From positions 1,302,001 through 1,366,000 of the forward strand of contig NZ_CP027657.1 of NCBI RefSeq assembly GCF_003008615.1: DNA of 64,000 bases, written 5' to 3'. Positions 17,816 to 28,022 of the stretch are shown one piece after another. Positions within the stretch are counted from its first letter, which is position 1. The number at the start of each line of letters is the position of its first letter. Below the pieces are notes generated by a model. It was given only the letters and a program-made list of their open reading frames with translations, was not told the DNA's origin and did not search any database. The position numbers and the translations under genes are program-made. The DNA comes from Pseudomonas mendocina (GTDB lineage Bacteria > Pseudomonadota > Gammaproteobacteria > Pseudomonadales > Pseudomonadaceae).

Positions 17816-20122
17816 TCAGGCGTTCTTCAGCTTGCGCAGATTACCGATCACCGACTCCAGCGCCCGATCGAACAACAGCGCATCATCGAGCAAACGGATG
17901 GAGTTACGACGAAACTCCACGGCCAGCGCATTGCGAGTCTTCTCCAGCACCTTCATGCCGGTGCGATTGACGAACACGAACTTGCCAGTGGGCTTGATGA
18001 TCGCTGCCAGCTTGCAACGCAGCTTGTGCTCTTCATCTTCCTGAAACTCGACCCAACTGCCCACTCGCAGGCTGTCTACCTGCAGCAGCGCTTCGTCATC
18101 ATCCGGTGCAGCTACATCCGGCTCTTGCGGGCGAGTCTGGCCCGGAGCCAGCAGGATGATTTCTTCGACTACCTCGACCATCGTCGGCGCGTCATCGATT
18201 TCCTCGGCAACCGGCAGTTCCAGTAGCGGAAGTTCGATACCCGACTCGTTCACATCCGTCTGCACGCCCCCATCGGCTTCGACAAACGCCGAATCAGGCT
18301 CGGGTGCGGCACGTTTGAAACGCTGGAAGGCCTGCACATGCAGCGCTTCCAATTGGCTGAAGAATTCACTGGTGGAGAACGGGTCGAACGCCGCGCTGGT
18401 CATGCCTTCACGTAGCGCCTTGAGCAGCCCGGGTACCAGTTCCAGCAAGCGCAAGCGCGCTTCGGGATCTTCATGCGGAGCGACGCTCCACACCAGATCA
18501 TCCATGGTCTGCAGTGCAGCATGCCACTCGTCCGACTCGACCCCATGCTTGAGGCAAGTCAGCATCAGCACCTTACTCCAGGCCTCCTGCAGCAGACGCA
18601 CCACCACTTCCGGCAGGGTCTTGCCCAACAGACGCTCGTTCAATGCCTGCTCGACCTGACGGCGAGCCAGCTCGGCCTTGGCACTGCCCTCCTCGGCGTC
18701 ACGGGTACGCTGTTCCAGCAACTCGCTACGACGGCGCTCATCCCCGGTAAAGGCCATGAACTCGGCCAACAACTCGGAGAAGATCGCTGGATCGTCGACG
18801 AAATCATTCAACAGGCGCTGAACTACCTGCTCGATCTTCTGGTACAGGCTGTCGCGCTGTGCGTCGTCCTGATCGACCCAGCCCAGTGCAGCGGAGGCGA
18901 TCTCGTTGAGCAAACGGCGAGCCGGGTGGCTGCCGCGACTGAAGAAGGTCTTGTCCAGCACCGCGACCTTGAGCATGGGAATCTGCAAGCGGCCGATCAG
19001 CGCCTTGAGCGAATCGGGCAAAGTGCGGTCATCGAGAATGAACTCGAAGAGCATCGACACCAGGTTGATCACGTCCTCGTCAACTTCACCGACCACACGC
19101 GCCTTGCCACTCTTGGCGCTGGCACGTGCGAGCAACTGTTCGAGCTGCTCACGCAGATCGAAATCCTCGATGCTGACCTGCGCCGGTGCACGCTGCTGCA
19201 TGTGCGACAGCAGGCGCATCAGATCATTGCTGGTGATCGGCAGCGCATCAGCCACCTGCGCACGGCGCGACATCGCCGTACCGCGTACTTGCGAGAGGAG
19301 ATCCTGCAGAGCGCCGAATACTTCCTGCACGCCCTGATCCGCGCCCTCCAGCAGCGGAATGCCCTCCTCGGCAGAGATTTGAGCATGCGAAGACGTCGCA
19401 GAACGCTGTTGACGGCGAGGCGGGGCAGACTTCAGCTCAGGCAATACACCAGCACTGACCAGCGCTTGGTTGGCCTCTGCATACAGGTTGTCGCAACCGC
19501 CCAGAACGTATTTCTCGAACAGCTTGAGGATGATCAGCTTGACCTTGATCTCCACCCCCAGACTGCTGCATGCGTCGAGGAAGTACTCGCTGAGCAGGGT
19601 CGGGCCAAGCGGGTTGCTCTTGTCATCGAGCTTCTTGCTGATCACCGCATTGAGGCGAGTGGTGAGGTGGCCTAGCGCTATCGCGTCGCGGCTCATCACC
19701 TTGGCGACCATGGCATCCAGCGCCACGGTTTCTTCCAGCTCGTCGTTCTGCACCAGGCTCAGGCTATCGAACGACACCGCATCCAGCGCTGGCTGCGGTT
19801 TGCCGATTTCATATTGATTGAGATTGGAGAAGGCCTCGAACACCTTCTGCAGGAAACCGCGCTCGATGCTCTTGCGCTTCAGGCGCAGGTCGCGCATCGC
19901 CTCGAAAAAGGCATTCTGCTCGGCATTGCTGGTCGCCCGATCCGCCATCTCGAAGAGGGTATCGTCGGCATTGTCGAACAGACTCTGCAGACTCTGCTTG
20001 AGCTGTTGCGCAGCTTTGTCACGCACCTGGATCAGCGCCACGGGCAGTCTTCCTACCGGCGAAGTTGGCGATTGCTCTGTGGCGGCCTTGTTCAGGTGCA
20101 CCACATTCGCGTCGGTCTTCAT
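17816..20122 (-). CDS. DUF1631 family protein (paralog 1)
   Basis: A 768-residue, mostly helical cytoplasmic protein of the DUF1631 family; some databases carry a mistaken thymidine phosphorylase label for this family. The conserved core includes LFDNADDTLFEMADRA near residue 45-60 and DLVNLVSMLFEFILDD-type segments mid-protein. A C-terminal domain (about 675-768) begins GSWVEFQEDEEHKLRCKLA and looks like a small beta-barrel. The start at 20122 was chosen because GGGAG lies six bases upstream. It is homologous along its length to the protein at 33929-36265. Position next to ampDE and nadC matches P. aeruginosa. The function is unknown. Confidence 0.85.
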   Translation of the reverse strand: MKTDANVVHLNKAATEQSPTSPVGRLPVALIQVRDKAAQQLKQSLQSLFDNADDTLFEMADRATSNAEQNAFFEAMRDLRLKRKSIERGFLQKVFEAFSNLNQYEIGKPQPALDAVSFDSLSLVQNDELEETVALDAMVAKVMSRDAIALGHLTTRLNAVISKKLDDKSNPLGPTLLSEYFLDACSSLGVEIKVKLIILKLFEKYVLGGCDNLYAEANQALVSAGVLPELKSAPPRRQQRSATSSHAQISAEEGIPLLEGADQGVQEVFGALQDLLSQVRGTAMSRRAQVADALPITSNDLMRLLSHMQQRAPAQVSIEDFDLREQLEQLLARASAKSGKARVVGEVDEDVINLVSMLFEFILDDRTLPDSLKALIGRLQIPMLKVAVLDKTFFSRGSHPARRLLNEIASAALGWVDQDDAQRDSLYQKIEQVVQRLLNDFVDDPAIFSELLAEFMAFTGDERRRSELLEQRTRDAEEGSAKAELARRQVEQALNERLLGKTLPEVVVRLLQEAWSKVLMLTCLKHGVESDEWHAALQTMDDLVWSVAPHEDPEARLRLLELVPGLLKALREGMTSAAFDPFSTSEFFSQLEALHVQAFQRFKRAAPEPDSAFVEADGGVQTDVNESGIELPLLELPVAEEIDDAPTMVEVVEEIILLAPGQTRPQEPDVAAPDDDEALLQVDSLRVGSWVEFQEDEEHKLRCKLAAIIKPTGKFVFVNRTGMKVLEKTRNALAVEFRRNSIRLLDDALLFDRALESVIGNLRKLKNA

Positions 20123-21394
<1,272 letters not shown>

Positions 21395-21447
21395 TCCATC
21401 CAACCTGTAGAGGCGCAAGACACTAAAGTAATCAGCCTATGCCTCCA

Positions 21448-21474
21448 CAAAAAACACCCCGCAAAAGCGGGGTG
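21448..21474 (-). terminator. Rho-independent terminator of pilA
   Basis: On the minus strand an 8-bp GC stem (CACCCCGC/GCGGGGTG, loop of four) is followed by six Ts. It ends pilA transcription; on the plus strand the same hairpin lacks a T-tract but may still slow nadC read-through. Confidence 0.85.
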
Positions 21475-21555
21475 CCATACAAAGCATGAATTTAACTACT
21501 ACACCATCGAAACAGGGTCATCCGAGACACGCTCGATAGAGTTCCATCCACCGAA

Positions 21556-21906
21556 TTACGGAGCGTGAGAGCACTGACCACCAGTCGACAGATCGCAAGT
21601 CACAGTACCACCGCCAGGAGCAACAGGCACAGCAGTGAAAGTGCTAGCCAGAGTCATAGCAGCGCCCGCGCCATTGTAGCTATCACACGCACCACCCGCA
21701 CGAGGCTCACCTGCAGCGTTGCCCAGGTTCAACTCAGCAATGGCAGTGTTAGCGTAGGCCTTAGCCTCGATTAGGCAGGAGTTGTTAGCAGAGGTTTGGG
21801 TGTAGTTAGTGTAGGCCGGGATAGCGATAGCGGCCAGGATACCAATGATCGCTACCACGATCATCAGTTCGATTAAAGTAAAGCCTTTTTGCATTTGAGC
21901 CTTCAT
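21556..21906 (-). CDS. pilA: Type IV major pilin, short four-cysteine form (PilA)
   Basis: A 116-residue prepilin. A short leader MKAQMQKG is cleaved by PilD before F9; the mature N-terminus [22 protein letters not shown] is the hydrophobic assembly helix with E13 (Glu5 of the mature pilin). The mature 108 residues are well short of the usual 140-160. Four cysteines (C44, C74, C104, C112) are present; the last two enclose only seven residues, a very small candidate disulfide loop. The ATG at 21906 follows GGAG by six bases. It is divergent from pilB as in P. aeruginosa, with a sigma-54 promoter upstream and a terminator downstream. No glycosyltransferase or accessory pilin gene adjoins it. 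Confidence 0.93.
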   Translation of the reverse strand: MKAQMQKGFTLIELMIVVAIIGILAAIAIPAYTNYTQTSANNSCLIEAKAYANTAIAELNLGNAAGEPRAGGACDSYNGAGAAMTLASTFTAVPVAPGGGTVTCDLSTGGQCSHAP

Positions 21907-21950
21907 ACATTTCTCCTTTGGCTGAGTAGGCAGAAGCCTACGAAGACCCT

Positions 21951-21966
21951 AGCATTTCTCGTGCCA
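21951..21966 (-). promoter_or_regulatory. Sigma-54 promoter of pilA
   Basis: On the minus strand TGGCACGAGAAATGCT gives the -24 GG and -12 GC with the required 10-base spacing. It would start transcription about 30 bases before the pilA ATG. P. aeruginosa pilA is known to use sigma-54 with the activator PilR, so the same control is likely; no pilRS genes are in this window. Confidence 0.85.
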
Positions 21967-22135
21967 GACACCATGCCCCTTGCCTAGAGCTTGCAATCAC
22001 CCCAACCATACTCGGCACACGGCATAACCAAGCAACTTGCGACGTTTTTTGTCACTCTCCGTTGAGGTGTTTGGCAGCACTGGCTAACTAAGCTATAAGG
22101 CTCGAATATCCACACCCGACATGGATTTTGATGAA

Positions 22136-23839
22136 ATGAATGATGTAGCTTCCCTTTCGGGCTTGGCCAAGCAGATGGTGGTTGCTCAGCTCCTAGACGA
22201 GAAAAGCGCCCAGCAAGCCCAAACGCAAGCAAAACGCAACCAAGTCCCATTGGTAACCTACCTCGTACAGAGCAAGCTTGTTAAAAGCCGCGACCTAGCT
22301 GAACTGGCGGCCGAACAGTTCGGCATAGCATTCATTGACATCTCTGCAATCGACAAGGAAGGACAGCCCAAGGAGCTGATCAGTGAAAAGCTCATTCGCC
22401 AGCATAGAGCCCTCCCGCTTTGGCGACGCGGCAACAAGCTTTTCATAGCCGTTTCTGACCCGACCAACCATCAAGCCATTACAGACATCCAGTTCAGCAC
22501 GGGACTCAATACCGAAGCGGTTCTGGTAGAAGACGACAAGCTGGGTGATGCCATAGAGAAATTCTTCGATGGCGCAGGCAGCGGGATGGAGGATCTAGCC
22601 GATGTCGACTTGGACGGCCTAGATGTGGAAGCCGTCGACGATGACAAAGCGGACAACACAAACAGTAGTGATGCCGATGATGCACCAGTAGTGCGTTTCG
22701 TAAATAAAATGCTACTAGATGCCATTCGCCTGGGGTCATCCGACTTACACTTTGAGCCTTACGAAAAAGCCTATCGTGTACGTTTCCGTACAGACGGTAT
22801 CCTCCATGAGGTGGCCCGGCCGCCCATCCAACTCTCCCCACGAATTGCTGCACGTCTAAAGGTCATGGCTGCACTCGATATTTCCGAGCGGCGAAAGCCG
22901 CAAGATGGCCGGATAAAGATGAAAATATCCAAGAACAAGGCCATCGATTTCAGGGTCAACACCCTGCCTACACTATGGGGCGAGAAGATCGTTATGCGAA
23001 TTCTTGACCCAACCAGCGCACAAATGGGTATCGATGCCCTAGGCTATGAGGAAAGTCAAAAGAACCTATATATGGCCGCCCTCAAGCAGCCACAGGGGAT
23101 GATTCTGGTGACCGGGCCCACAGGCTCAGGCAAGACTGTATCGCTCTATACCGGCCTAAACATCCTCAATACCCCAGACGTGAATATCTCTACCGCCGAA
23201 GACCCAGTGGAAATAAACCTGGAGGGCATCAACCAAGTCAATGTCAATCCCAAGCAGGGTATGGATTTTACTCAGGCGCTACGCGCCTTCCTGCGCCAGG
23301 ATCCAGATATCATCATGGTCGGCGAGATCCGAGACCTGGATACTGCCTCTATTGCAGTCAAAGCCGCACAGACAGGGCATATGGTGATGTCTACTCTACA
23401 CACCAATAGCGCGGCAGAAACCCTCACTCGCTTGCAGAACATGGGCGTGCCGTCCTTCAACATCGCCACCTCGGTCAATTTAATCATTGCTCAGCGCTTG
23501 GCACGCAAACTGTGCAATAGCTGCAAAAAGGAAGTGGACGTACCGCGGGAAACCTTGCTGGCAGAAGGTTTCCCCGAAGAAAAAATAGGCACCTTCAAGC
23601 TCTACGGCCCAGCCGGTTGCGACAACTGCAAGAATGGCTACAAAGGGCGTGTCGGGATTTATGAAGTAGTTAAAAACACGCCCAACCTACAACGGATTAT
23701 CATGGAGGAAGGTAACTCCATCGATATCGCAGCACAGATGCGCAAAGATGGCTTTAATGACTTGCGTACCTCCGGCCTGCTCAAAGCCATGCAAGGCGTG
23801 ACCAGCCTCGAGGAAATCAACCGCGTGACCAAGGACTAA
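22136..23839 (+). CDS. pilB: Type IV pilus extension ATPase (PilB)
   Basis: A 567-residue hexameric secretion-type ATPase powering pilus extension from the cytoplasmic face. An N-terminal MshEN-like domain (residues 1-150) precedes a very acidic linker (about 150-175). The catalytic core has Walker A GPTGSGKT, the Asp box, Walker B VGEIRD and the His box; a tetracysteine zinc motif (CNSC ... CDNC) lies near the C-terminus. The start at 22136 (MNDVASLSGLAKQ) is favoured over the ATG at 22121 because it aligns with the P. aeruginosa start; ribosome sites do not decide. Base composition is AT-richer than flanking genes. Confidence 0.95.
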   Translation: MNDVASLSGLAKQMVVAQLLDEKSAQQAQTQAKRNQVPLVTYLVQSKLVKSRDLAELAAEQFGIAFIDISAIDKEGQPKELISEKLIRQHRALPLWRRGNKLFIAVSDPTNHQAITDIQFSTGLNTEAVLVEDDKLGDAIEKFFDGAGSGMEDLADVDLDGLDVEAVDDDKADNTNSSDADDAPVVRFVNKMLLDAIRLGSSDLHFEPYEKAYRVRFRTDGILHEVARPPIQLSPRIAARLKVMAALDISERRKPQDGRIKMKISKNKAIDFRVNTLPTLWGEKIVMRILDPTSAQMGIDALGYEESQKNLYMAALKQPQGMILVTGPTGSGKTVSLYTGLNILNTPDVNISTAEDPVEINLEGINQVNVNPKQGMDFTQALRAFLRQDPDIIMVGEIRDLDTASIAVKAAQTGHMVMSTLHTNSAAETLTRLQNMGVPSFNIATSVNLIIAQRLARKLCNSCKKEVDVPRETLLAEGFPEEKIGTFKLYGPAGCDNCKNGYKGRVGIYEVVKNTPNLQRIIMEEGNSIDIAAQMRKDGFNDLRTSGLLKAMQGVTSLEEINRVTKD

Positions 23840-23842
23840 CCC

Positions 23843-25072
23843 ATGGCGACGACAAAAGCTCTGAAAACAAGCACTTTCGCTTGGGAAGGCACAGATAAAC
23901 GCGGTGGAAAAGTCAAAGGGGAATTGAGCGGCCAAAACGCCGCCCTAATCAAAGCACAACTGCGAAAACAAGGTATCAACCCAATAAAAGTCCGAGCAAA
24001 GTCTAATATTTCTATATTAAGCAAGGGAAAATCGATAAAACCGTTAGACATTGCCCTTTTCACTCGACAAATGGCAACAATGATGAAAGCAGGCGTCCCG
24101 CTACTTCAGAGCTTTGATATTATCTCTGAGGGATTCGAAAACCCGAACATGCGCAAATTGGTTGACGACCTCAAACAGGAAGTAGCAGCCGGCAATAGTT
24201 TTGCATCCGCGCTACGCAAACAGCCTAAGTATTTCGACGATCTATACTGTAACTTGGTTGATTCCGGCGAACAATCCGGGGCCCTAGAAACTCTTCTCGA
24301 ACGAGTGGCAACCTACAAGGAGAAGACGGAGGCATTGAAAGCAAAAATCAAAAAAGCAATGACATACCCCATTGCTGTCGTAGTAGTTGCAATCATTGTC
24401 TCCTCAATCCTTCTGATCAAAGTTGTTCCTGCTTTTGAAGGAGTCTTTGCAGGATTTGGAGCCGAGTTGCCTGCTTTCACTCAAATGGTCGTAGGCCTCT
24501 CGGATCTGCTACGAGAATGGTGGCTAATTGTTATACTCGCTCTTTTCATAACAGCTTTTGGGCTAAAAGAAGCAAACACCCGCTCAGAGAAATTTCGCGA
24601 CACTAAAGATAAAATCCTTCTGAAGATTCCAATTGTCGGTCAAATCCTTTATAAATCGGCAGTAGCTCGTTACGCAAGAACTCTATCTACTACTTTTGCA
24701 GCCGGCGTTCCGCTGGTTGATGCTCTTGACTCTGTTTCAGGCGCCACAGGAAATGTAAAATTCCGCAATGCGGTCAAACAGATAAAGAACGATGTTTCTA
24801 GCGGCACACAACTGAATTTCTCTATGCGAGCCGCAAACATATTTCCCTCATTAGCTATTCAAATGACTGCTATTGGAGAGGAGTCAGGGGCGCTAGATGA
24901 AATGCTCGGGAAAGTAGCCACCTTTTACGAAGACGAAGTTGACAACATGGTTGATAACCTGACTAGCCTGATGGAACCTATGATTATGGCAGTGCTTGGA
25001 GTACTCGTGGGCGGATTGGTTATTGCCATGTATCTACCAATATTCCAATTGGGCACCGTTGTTACTGGCTAA
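23843..25072 (+). CDS. pilC: Type IV pilus inner-membrane platform protein (PilC)
   Basis: A 409-residue GspF-family membrane protein that couples PilB to pilin assembly. Two homologous cytoplasmic helical domains (about 75-175 and 280-375) each contain the family pattern SGEQSGALE / GEESGALDEML. Hydrophobic spans lie at about 175-200, 220-245 and 380-402. It starts three bases after the pilB stop. The codon use and base composition are notably AT-rich, for example around 24000-24060 and 24360-24660, unlike the high-GC genes on either side of the pil locus. Confidence 0.95.
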   Translation: MATTKALKTSTFAWEGTDKRGGKVKGELSGQNAALIKAQLRKQGINPIKVRAKSNISILSKGKSIKPLDIALFTRQMATMMKAGVPLLQSFDIISEGFENPNMRKLVDDLKQEVAAGNSFASALRKQPKYFDDLYCNLVDSGEQSGALETLLERVATYKEKTEALKAKIKKAMTYPIAVVVVAIIVSSILLIKVVPAFEGVFAGFGAELPAFTQMVVGLSDLLREWWLIVILALFITAFGLKEANTRSEKFRDTKDKILLKIPIVGQILYKSAVARYARTLSTTFAAGVPLVDALDSVSGATGNVKFRNAVKQIKNDVSSGTQLNFSMRAANIFPSLAIQMTAIGEESGALDEMLGKVATFYEDEVDNMVDNLTSLMEPMIMAVLGVLVGGLVIAMYLPIFQLGTVVTG

Positions 25073-25078
25073 ACTTTT

Positions 25079-25948
25079 ATGTCCTTCGTTATTTTCCTAG
25101 CCACCCACACCGTGTTCTTTACTTTTTGTGCTTGCATATTTGGCCTGCTGATTGGCAGCTTTCTCAATGTGGTGGTCTACCGCGTTCCGCTGATGCTGCA
25201 GCGTGACTGGCAAAGCCAGGCGCGTGAGGTGTTGGAGCTACCGCCAGCACCTCCGGCACAAACCTTCAATCTGGTTCTACCCAACTCCTCCTGCCCAAAC
25301 TGTGGCCATGAGATCAGGCCTTGGGAAAATATCCCTGTCATCAGCTATTTATTCCTTCGCGGTAAATGCTCGAACTGCAAAACGCCGATCAGCAAACGCT
25401 ACCCCATCGTCGAACTGGCCTGCGGGCTGCTTTCCGGTTATGTCGCCTGGCATTTCGGCTTTACCTGGCAGACTGGCGCGATGCTGGTGTTGGCCTGGGG
25501 GTTGCTGGCGATGAGTCTGATCGATGCCGATCACCAGATTCTGCCGGACGTACTGGCTTTGCCGCTGTTGTGGCTGGGCTTGATCGTCAACTACTTCGGG
25601 CTGTTTACCAGCCTGGAAGACGCGCTGTGGGGGGCGATTGCTGGCTATCTGAGCCTGTGGTCGGTGTACTGGCTGTTCAAGTTGATCACCGGCAAGGAAG
25701 GCATGGGCTATGGGGACTTCAAGCTGCTGGCCATGCTTGGCGCCTGGGGCGGCTGGCAGATTCTGCCGCTGACCATTCTGTTGTCGTCCCTGGTTGGCGC
25801 AGTGCTTGGGGTAATTTTGCTGCGCCTGCGTGGTAGCGACTCCAGCACGCCTATTCCCTTCGGGCCTTATCTGGCCATAGCCGGGTGGATCGCGCTGCTC
25901 TGGGGCGATGTGATTACCGGTAGTTATCTGAAATTCGCTGGATTTTGA
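25079..25948 (+). CDS. pilD: Prepilin leader peptidase / N-methyltransferase (PilD)
   Basis: A 289-residue bifunctional inner-membrane aspartic protease that cleaves type IV prepilins and type II pseudopilins and N-methylates the new Phe. The catalytic aspartates D149 (LIDADHQILPD) and D213 (GYGDFK) are at the positions known for PilD. The cytoplasmic zinc site C72, C75, C97, C100 is intact. About eight membrane spans are visible. Last gene of pilBCD, six bases after pilC. Base composition changes from AT-rich at its 5' end to normal high GC in its second half. Confidence 0.96.
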   Translation: MSFVIFLATHTVFFTFCACIFGLLIGSFLNVVVYRVPLMLQRDWQSQAREVLELPPAPPAQTFNLVLPNSSCPNCGHEIRPWENIPVISYLFLRGKCSNCKTPISKRYPIVELACGLLSGYVAWHFGFTWQTGAMLVLAWGLLAMSLIDADHQILPDVLALPLLWLGLIVNYFGLFTSLEDALWGAIAGYLSLWSVYWLFKLITGKEGMGYGDFKLLAMLGAWGGWQILPLTILLSSLVGAVLGVILLRLRGSDSSTPIPFGPYLAIAGWIALLWGDVITGSYLKFAGF

Positions 25949-25970
25949 GCTAACCCGGCAACACTCGTCA

Positions 25971-26038
25971 CTCCCGCGAAAGCGGGAGCCCAGGAGTAGT
26001 CGTGACGCCACAAGCCGGATCCCCGCCTTCGCGGGGAT
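25971..26038. repeat. Two short hairpins after pilD
   Basis: CTCCCGC-GAAA-GCGGGAG (25971-25988) and ATCCCCGC-CTTC-GCGGGGAT (26019-26038) are perfect stem-loops. They resemble widespread bacterial intergenic hairpin units and probably end pilBCD transcription, though neither is followed by a clear T-tract. Confidence 0.7.
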
Positions 26039-26125
26039 GACGGATTGCGGCACACGCGGTTCGCATCATCAAGCAATCCCCCCTACAATCGCGGCCTTGA
26101 GCAATAACGAGACCGCATTGGCGCT

Positions 26126-26734
26126 ATGAAACCCTGGATACTCGGCCTGACTGGCGGCATTGGCAGCGGCAAGAGCGCAGTGGCGCAAGGCTTTATCGAG
26201 CGCGGCGTGCATGTCGTGGATGCCGATCATGCCGCCCGCTGGGTCGTCGAGCCTGGACGACCAGCGCTGGCCAAGATCGTTGAACACTTCGGCGACGGCG
26301 TACTGCAGGCGGATGGTCAACTCGACCGCACCGCACTGCGCAAGCTGATCTTTGCCGACCCCGAGCAGCGCCGTTGGCTGGAGAGTCTGCTGCATCCGTT
26401 GATCGGCCAGGAGATCGCTCAGGTGCTGGCTCGCGCCGAGTCGCCCTACGCCATCCTCGTTTCACCCTTGCTGGTCGAGTCCGGCCAACACCGCATGACG
26501 CAACGCGTGCTGGTCGTGGACACGGCGGCAGAGCTACAGGTGCAGCGCACCATCAGCCGCGACCAGAGCTCCGAAGAGCAGGTGCGCGCCATCATGCAGG
26601 CTCAGGCCAGCCGCGAAGAACGCTTGCGTCATGCGCACGATGTGTTGGTCAACGACCGCGATCTGGCCTGGCTGGATGCGGAGGTCGAACGCCTGCACAA
26701 CTTCTATCTAACCCTGCGCGGAGGCCAGTCATGA
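26126..26734 (+). CDS. coaE: Dephospho-CoA kinase (CoaE)
   Basis: A 202-residue P-loop kinase performing the last step of coenzyme A synthesis, ATP-dependent phosphorylation of the 3'-hydroxyl of dephospho-CoA. The P-loop GGIGSGKS is at residues 10-17, [13 protein letters not shown] follows the nucleotide-binding strand, and HPLIGQEI and [10 protein letters not shown] are characteristic CoaE segments. It overlaps the following yacG gene by four bases (ATGA), so the two are translationally coupled. Confidence 0.95.
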   Translation: MKPWILGLTGGIGSGKSAVAQGFIERGVHVVDADHAARWVVEPGRPALAKIVEHFGDGVLQADGQLDRTALRKLIFADPEQRRWLESLLHPLIGQEIAQVLARAESPYAILVSPLLVESGQHRMTQRVLVVDTAAELQVQRTISRDQSSEEQVRAIMQAQASREERLRHAHDVLVNDRDLAWLDAEVERLHNFYLTLRGGQS

Positions 26735-26925
26735 CCACTATCGTCCAATGCCCAACCTGTGGCGCACCTGTCGAATGGAAGGTGGAAAGCACCTACCGCC
26801 CCTTCTGTTGCGAACGCTGCAAGCTGATCGACCTCGGCGCCTGGGCCGCCGAAGAGCATGCCATTCCCGGAAATGACCTCGAAGACGAGCTGTTCAGCGG
26901 TGATCTGCCGACGCGGCCGCATTGA
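26731..26925 (+). CDS. yacG: DNA gyrase inhibitor / zinc-binding protein YacG
   Basis: A 64-residue zinc-finger protein. Zinc-binding cysteines are CPTC near the N-terminus and the pair in [14 protein letters not shown], the standard YacG signature; the acidic tail (EDELFSGD) is also typical. The E. coli homolog binds GyrB and inhibits DNA binding by gyrase. The ATG sits in the coaE stop (ATGA overlap), with GGAGG eight bases upstream. Confidence 0.93.
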   Translation: MTTIVQCPTCGAPVEWKVESTYRPFCCERCKLIDLGAWAAEEHAIPGNDLEDELFSGDLPTRPH

Positions 26926-27013
26926 TTCGAGCCCTTACCTGAGCGGGATGTTGATGCCAACGACAGGAACAGCCTCTACACAAATCAGCCTGCGCATGGC
27001 GCACCCTACCCGG

Positions 27014-27229
27014 CTATGGACGCATAAAGGCGTAGTCGCGATCATCGTCGAGGTTGTCGGCGAGAAACTGCAGCTCGTGCGCCAGTTCCTGCGGCTCTCG
27101 CAGTCGCCTGTTGCGCTCGACCACCTCGGCGAGCAATGCACGCATTGCCATCAGTGAATCGATACCCTGTGCTTCGGCGTTGTGCAGATCCGCCTGCACC
27201 GCGGCTCTGGCCCATTGATGAACGCTCAT
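27014..27229 (-). CDS. Small conserved hypothetical protein
   Basis: A 71-residue, predominantly helical, acidic soluble protein (MSVHQWARAAVQADLHNAEA... ending DDDRDYAFMRP) with no signal peptide, membrane span or cysteine. A good ribosome site (GGAGGG) lies seven bases before the ATG. The gene directly follows the ECF-type permease gene on the same strand, about 100 bases away. I do not recognise a function. Confidence 0.65.
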   Translation of the reverse strand: MSVHQWARAAVQADLHNAEAQGIDSLMAMRALLAEVVERNRRLREPQELAHELQFLADNLDDDRDYAFMRP

Positions 27230-27332
27230 CCTGTTGCCCTCCGTGTTTGCCTCAGCTTGCCGTCTGCTCGCAGCATGGACTTGATCCGGATCAAGTCTCG
27301 CTGCGCCATTCAGCAGGCCGATACGGAGCTAT

Positions 27333-28022
27333 TCACTCGTCTCGATCACCTTCTTTCCAAGGCGCTTGCAGGTAACGGCTGCGGTTGAAGGTCTCCAGCC
27401 AGTCCGGGTAGAACACCACCAGGGCAGTCACCACCATGCCGTTGATGAAGGCCTCGGGGAACATCACCAGCCAGAGATAGCCGGCGAAGTCGTCCAACCA
27501 GGGCGGCATGGGGAATAGCCCATCCAGCCAGAGCAGCCCAAGGCCACCCAGCAAGGTCAGCAGGGTCGCCAGTGCAGCCGGGAAGAAGCCACAGCAGAAG
27601 ATGTAGACAAACAGATTGCGTGGCTGCGCGCGCTCTACGCGAAGTGCACACACTTCGGTCACCAGCACCGGGATCAGCACCAGCAGCACGCCGTTGACCC
27701 CGAGCGCAGCCAGATCCAGACGACCGATGGCCAGTAGACCGAGCTGCGCCGCAAGCCCTGCCAGCACCGCCAGCGGCCAGTCCAGCAGCAAGGTGACCGC
27801 CGTCATGCCGATGAAGTGATAGGACAGCCCCGAGTCGAAATCGCGACGCACCAACCAGAGCAGAAACAAGGCCAGCATAGTGCCGAACAACAGGTGCTGG
27901 CGGCGCAGATCGCTGAACAGCTCCAACCACGGCGCTCGCATCACCGCCCAGAGCAACGCCACCCCGTAGATCAGCCAGCCAGCGAGCAAGGTGCCGAATG
28001 CCAGCAGGTTGGAAGCGATCAT
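27333..28022 (-). CDS. Energy-coupling-factor-type transporter permease (CbiM-like)
   Basis: A 229-residue integral membrane protein with six or seven hydrophobic spans, for example LLAFGTLLAGWLIYGVALLW, LLFGTMLALFLLWL, MTAVTLLLDWPLAVLAGLAAQLG and LVLIPVLVTEVCAL. The segment YHFIGMTAVTLLLDWPLAV and the C-terminal PEAFINGMVVTALVVFYP fit the CbiM/ECF S-component family, which binds metal ions or vitamins. No ATPase or T-component gene lies next to it, so a complete importer cannot be assembled from this window. A GAGAGGGTG ribosome site precedes the start. The substrate is unknown. Confidence 0.72.
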   Translation of the reverse strand: MIASNLLAFGTLLAGWLIYGVALLWAVMRAPWLELFSDLRRQHLLFGTMLALFLLWLVRRDFDSGLSYHFIGMTAVTLLLDWPLAVLAGLAAQLGLLAIGRLDLAALGVNGVLLVLIPVLVTEVCALRVERAQPRNLFVYIFCCGFFPAALATLLTLLGGLGLLWLDGLFPMPPWLDDFAGYLWLVMFPEAFINGMVVTALVVFYPDWLETFNRSRYLQAPWKEGDRDE

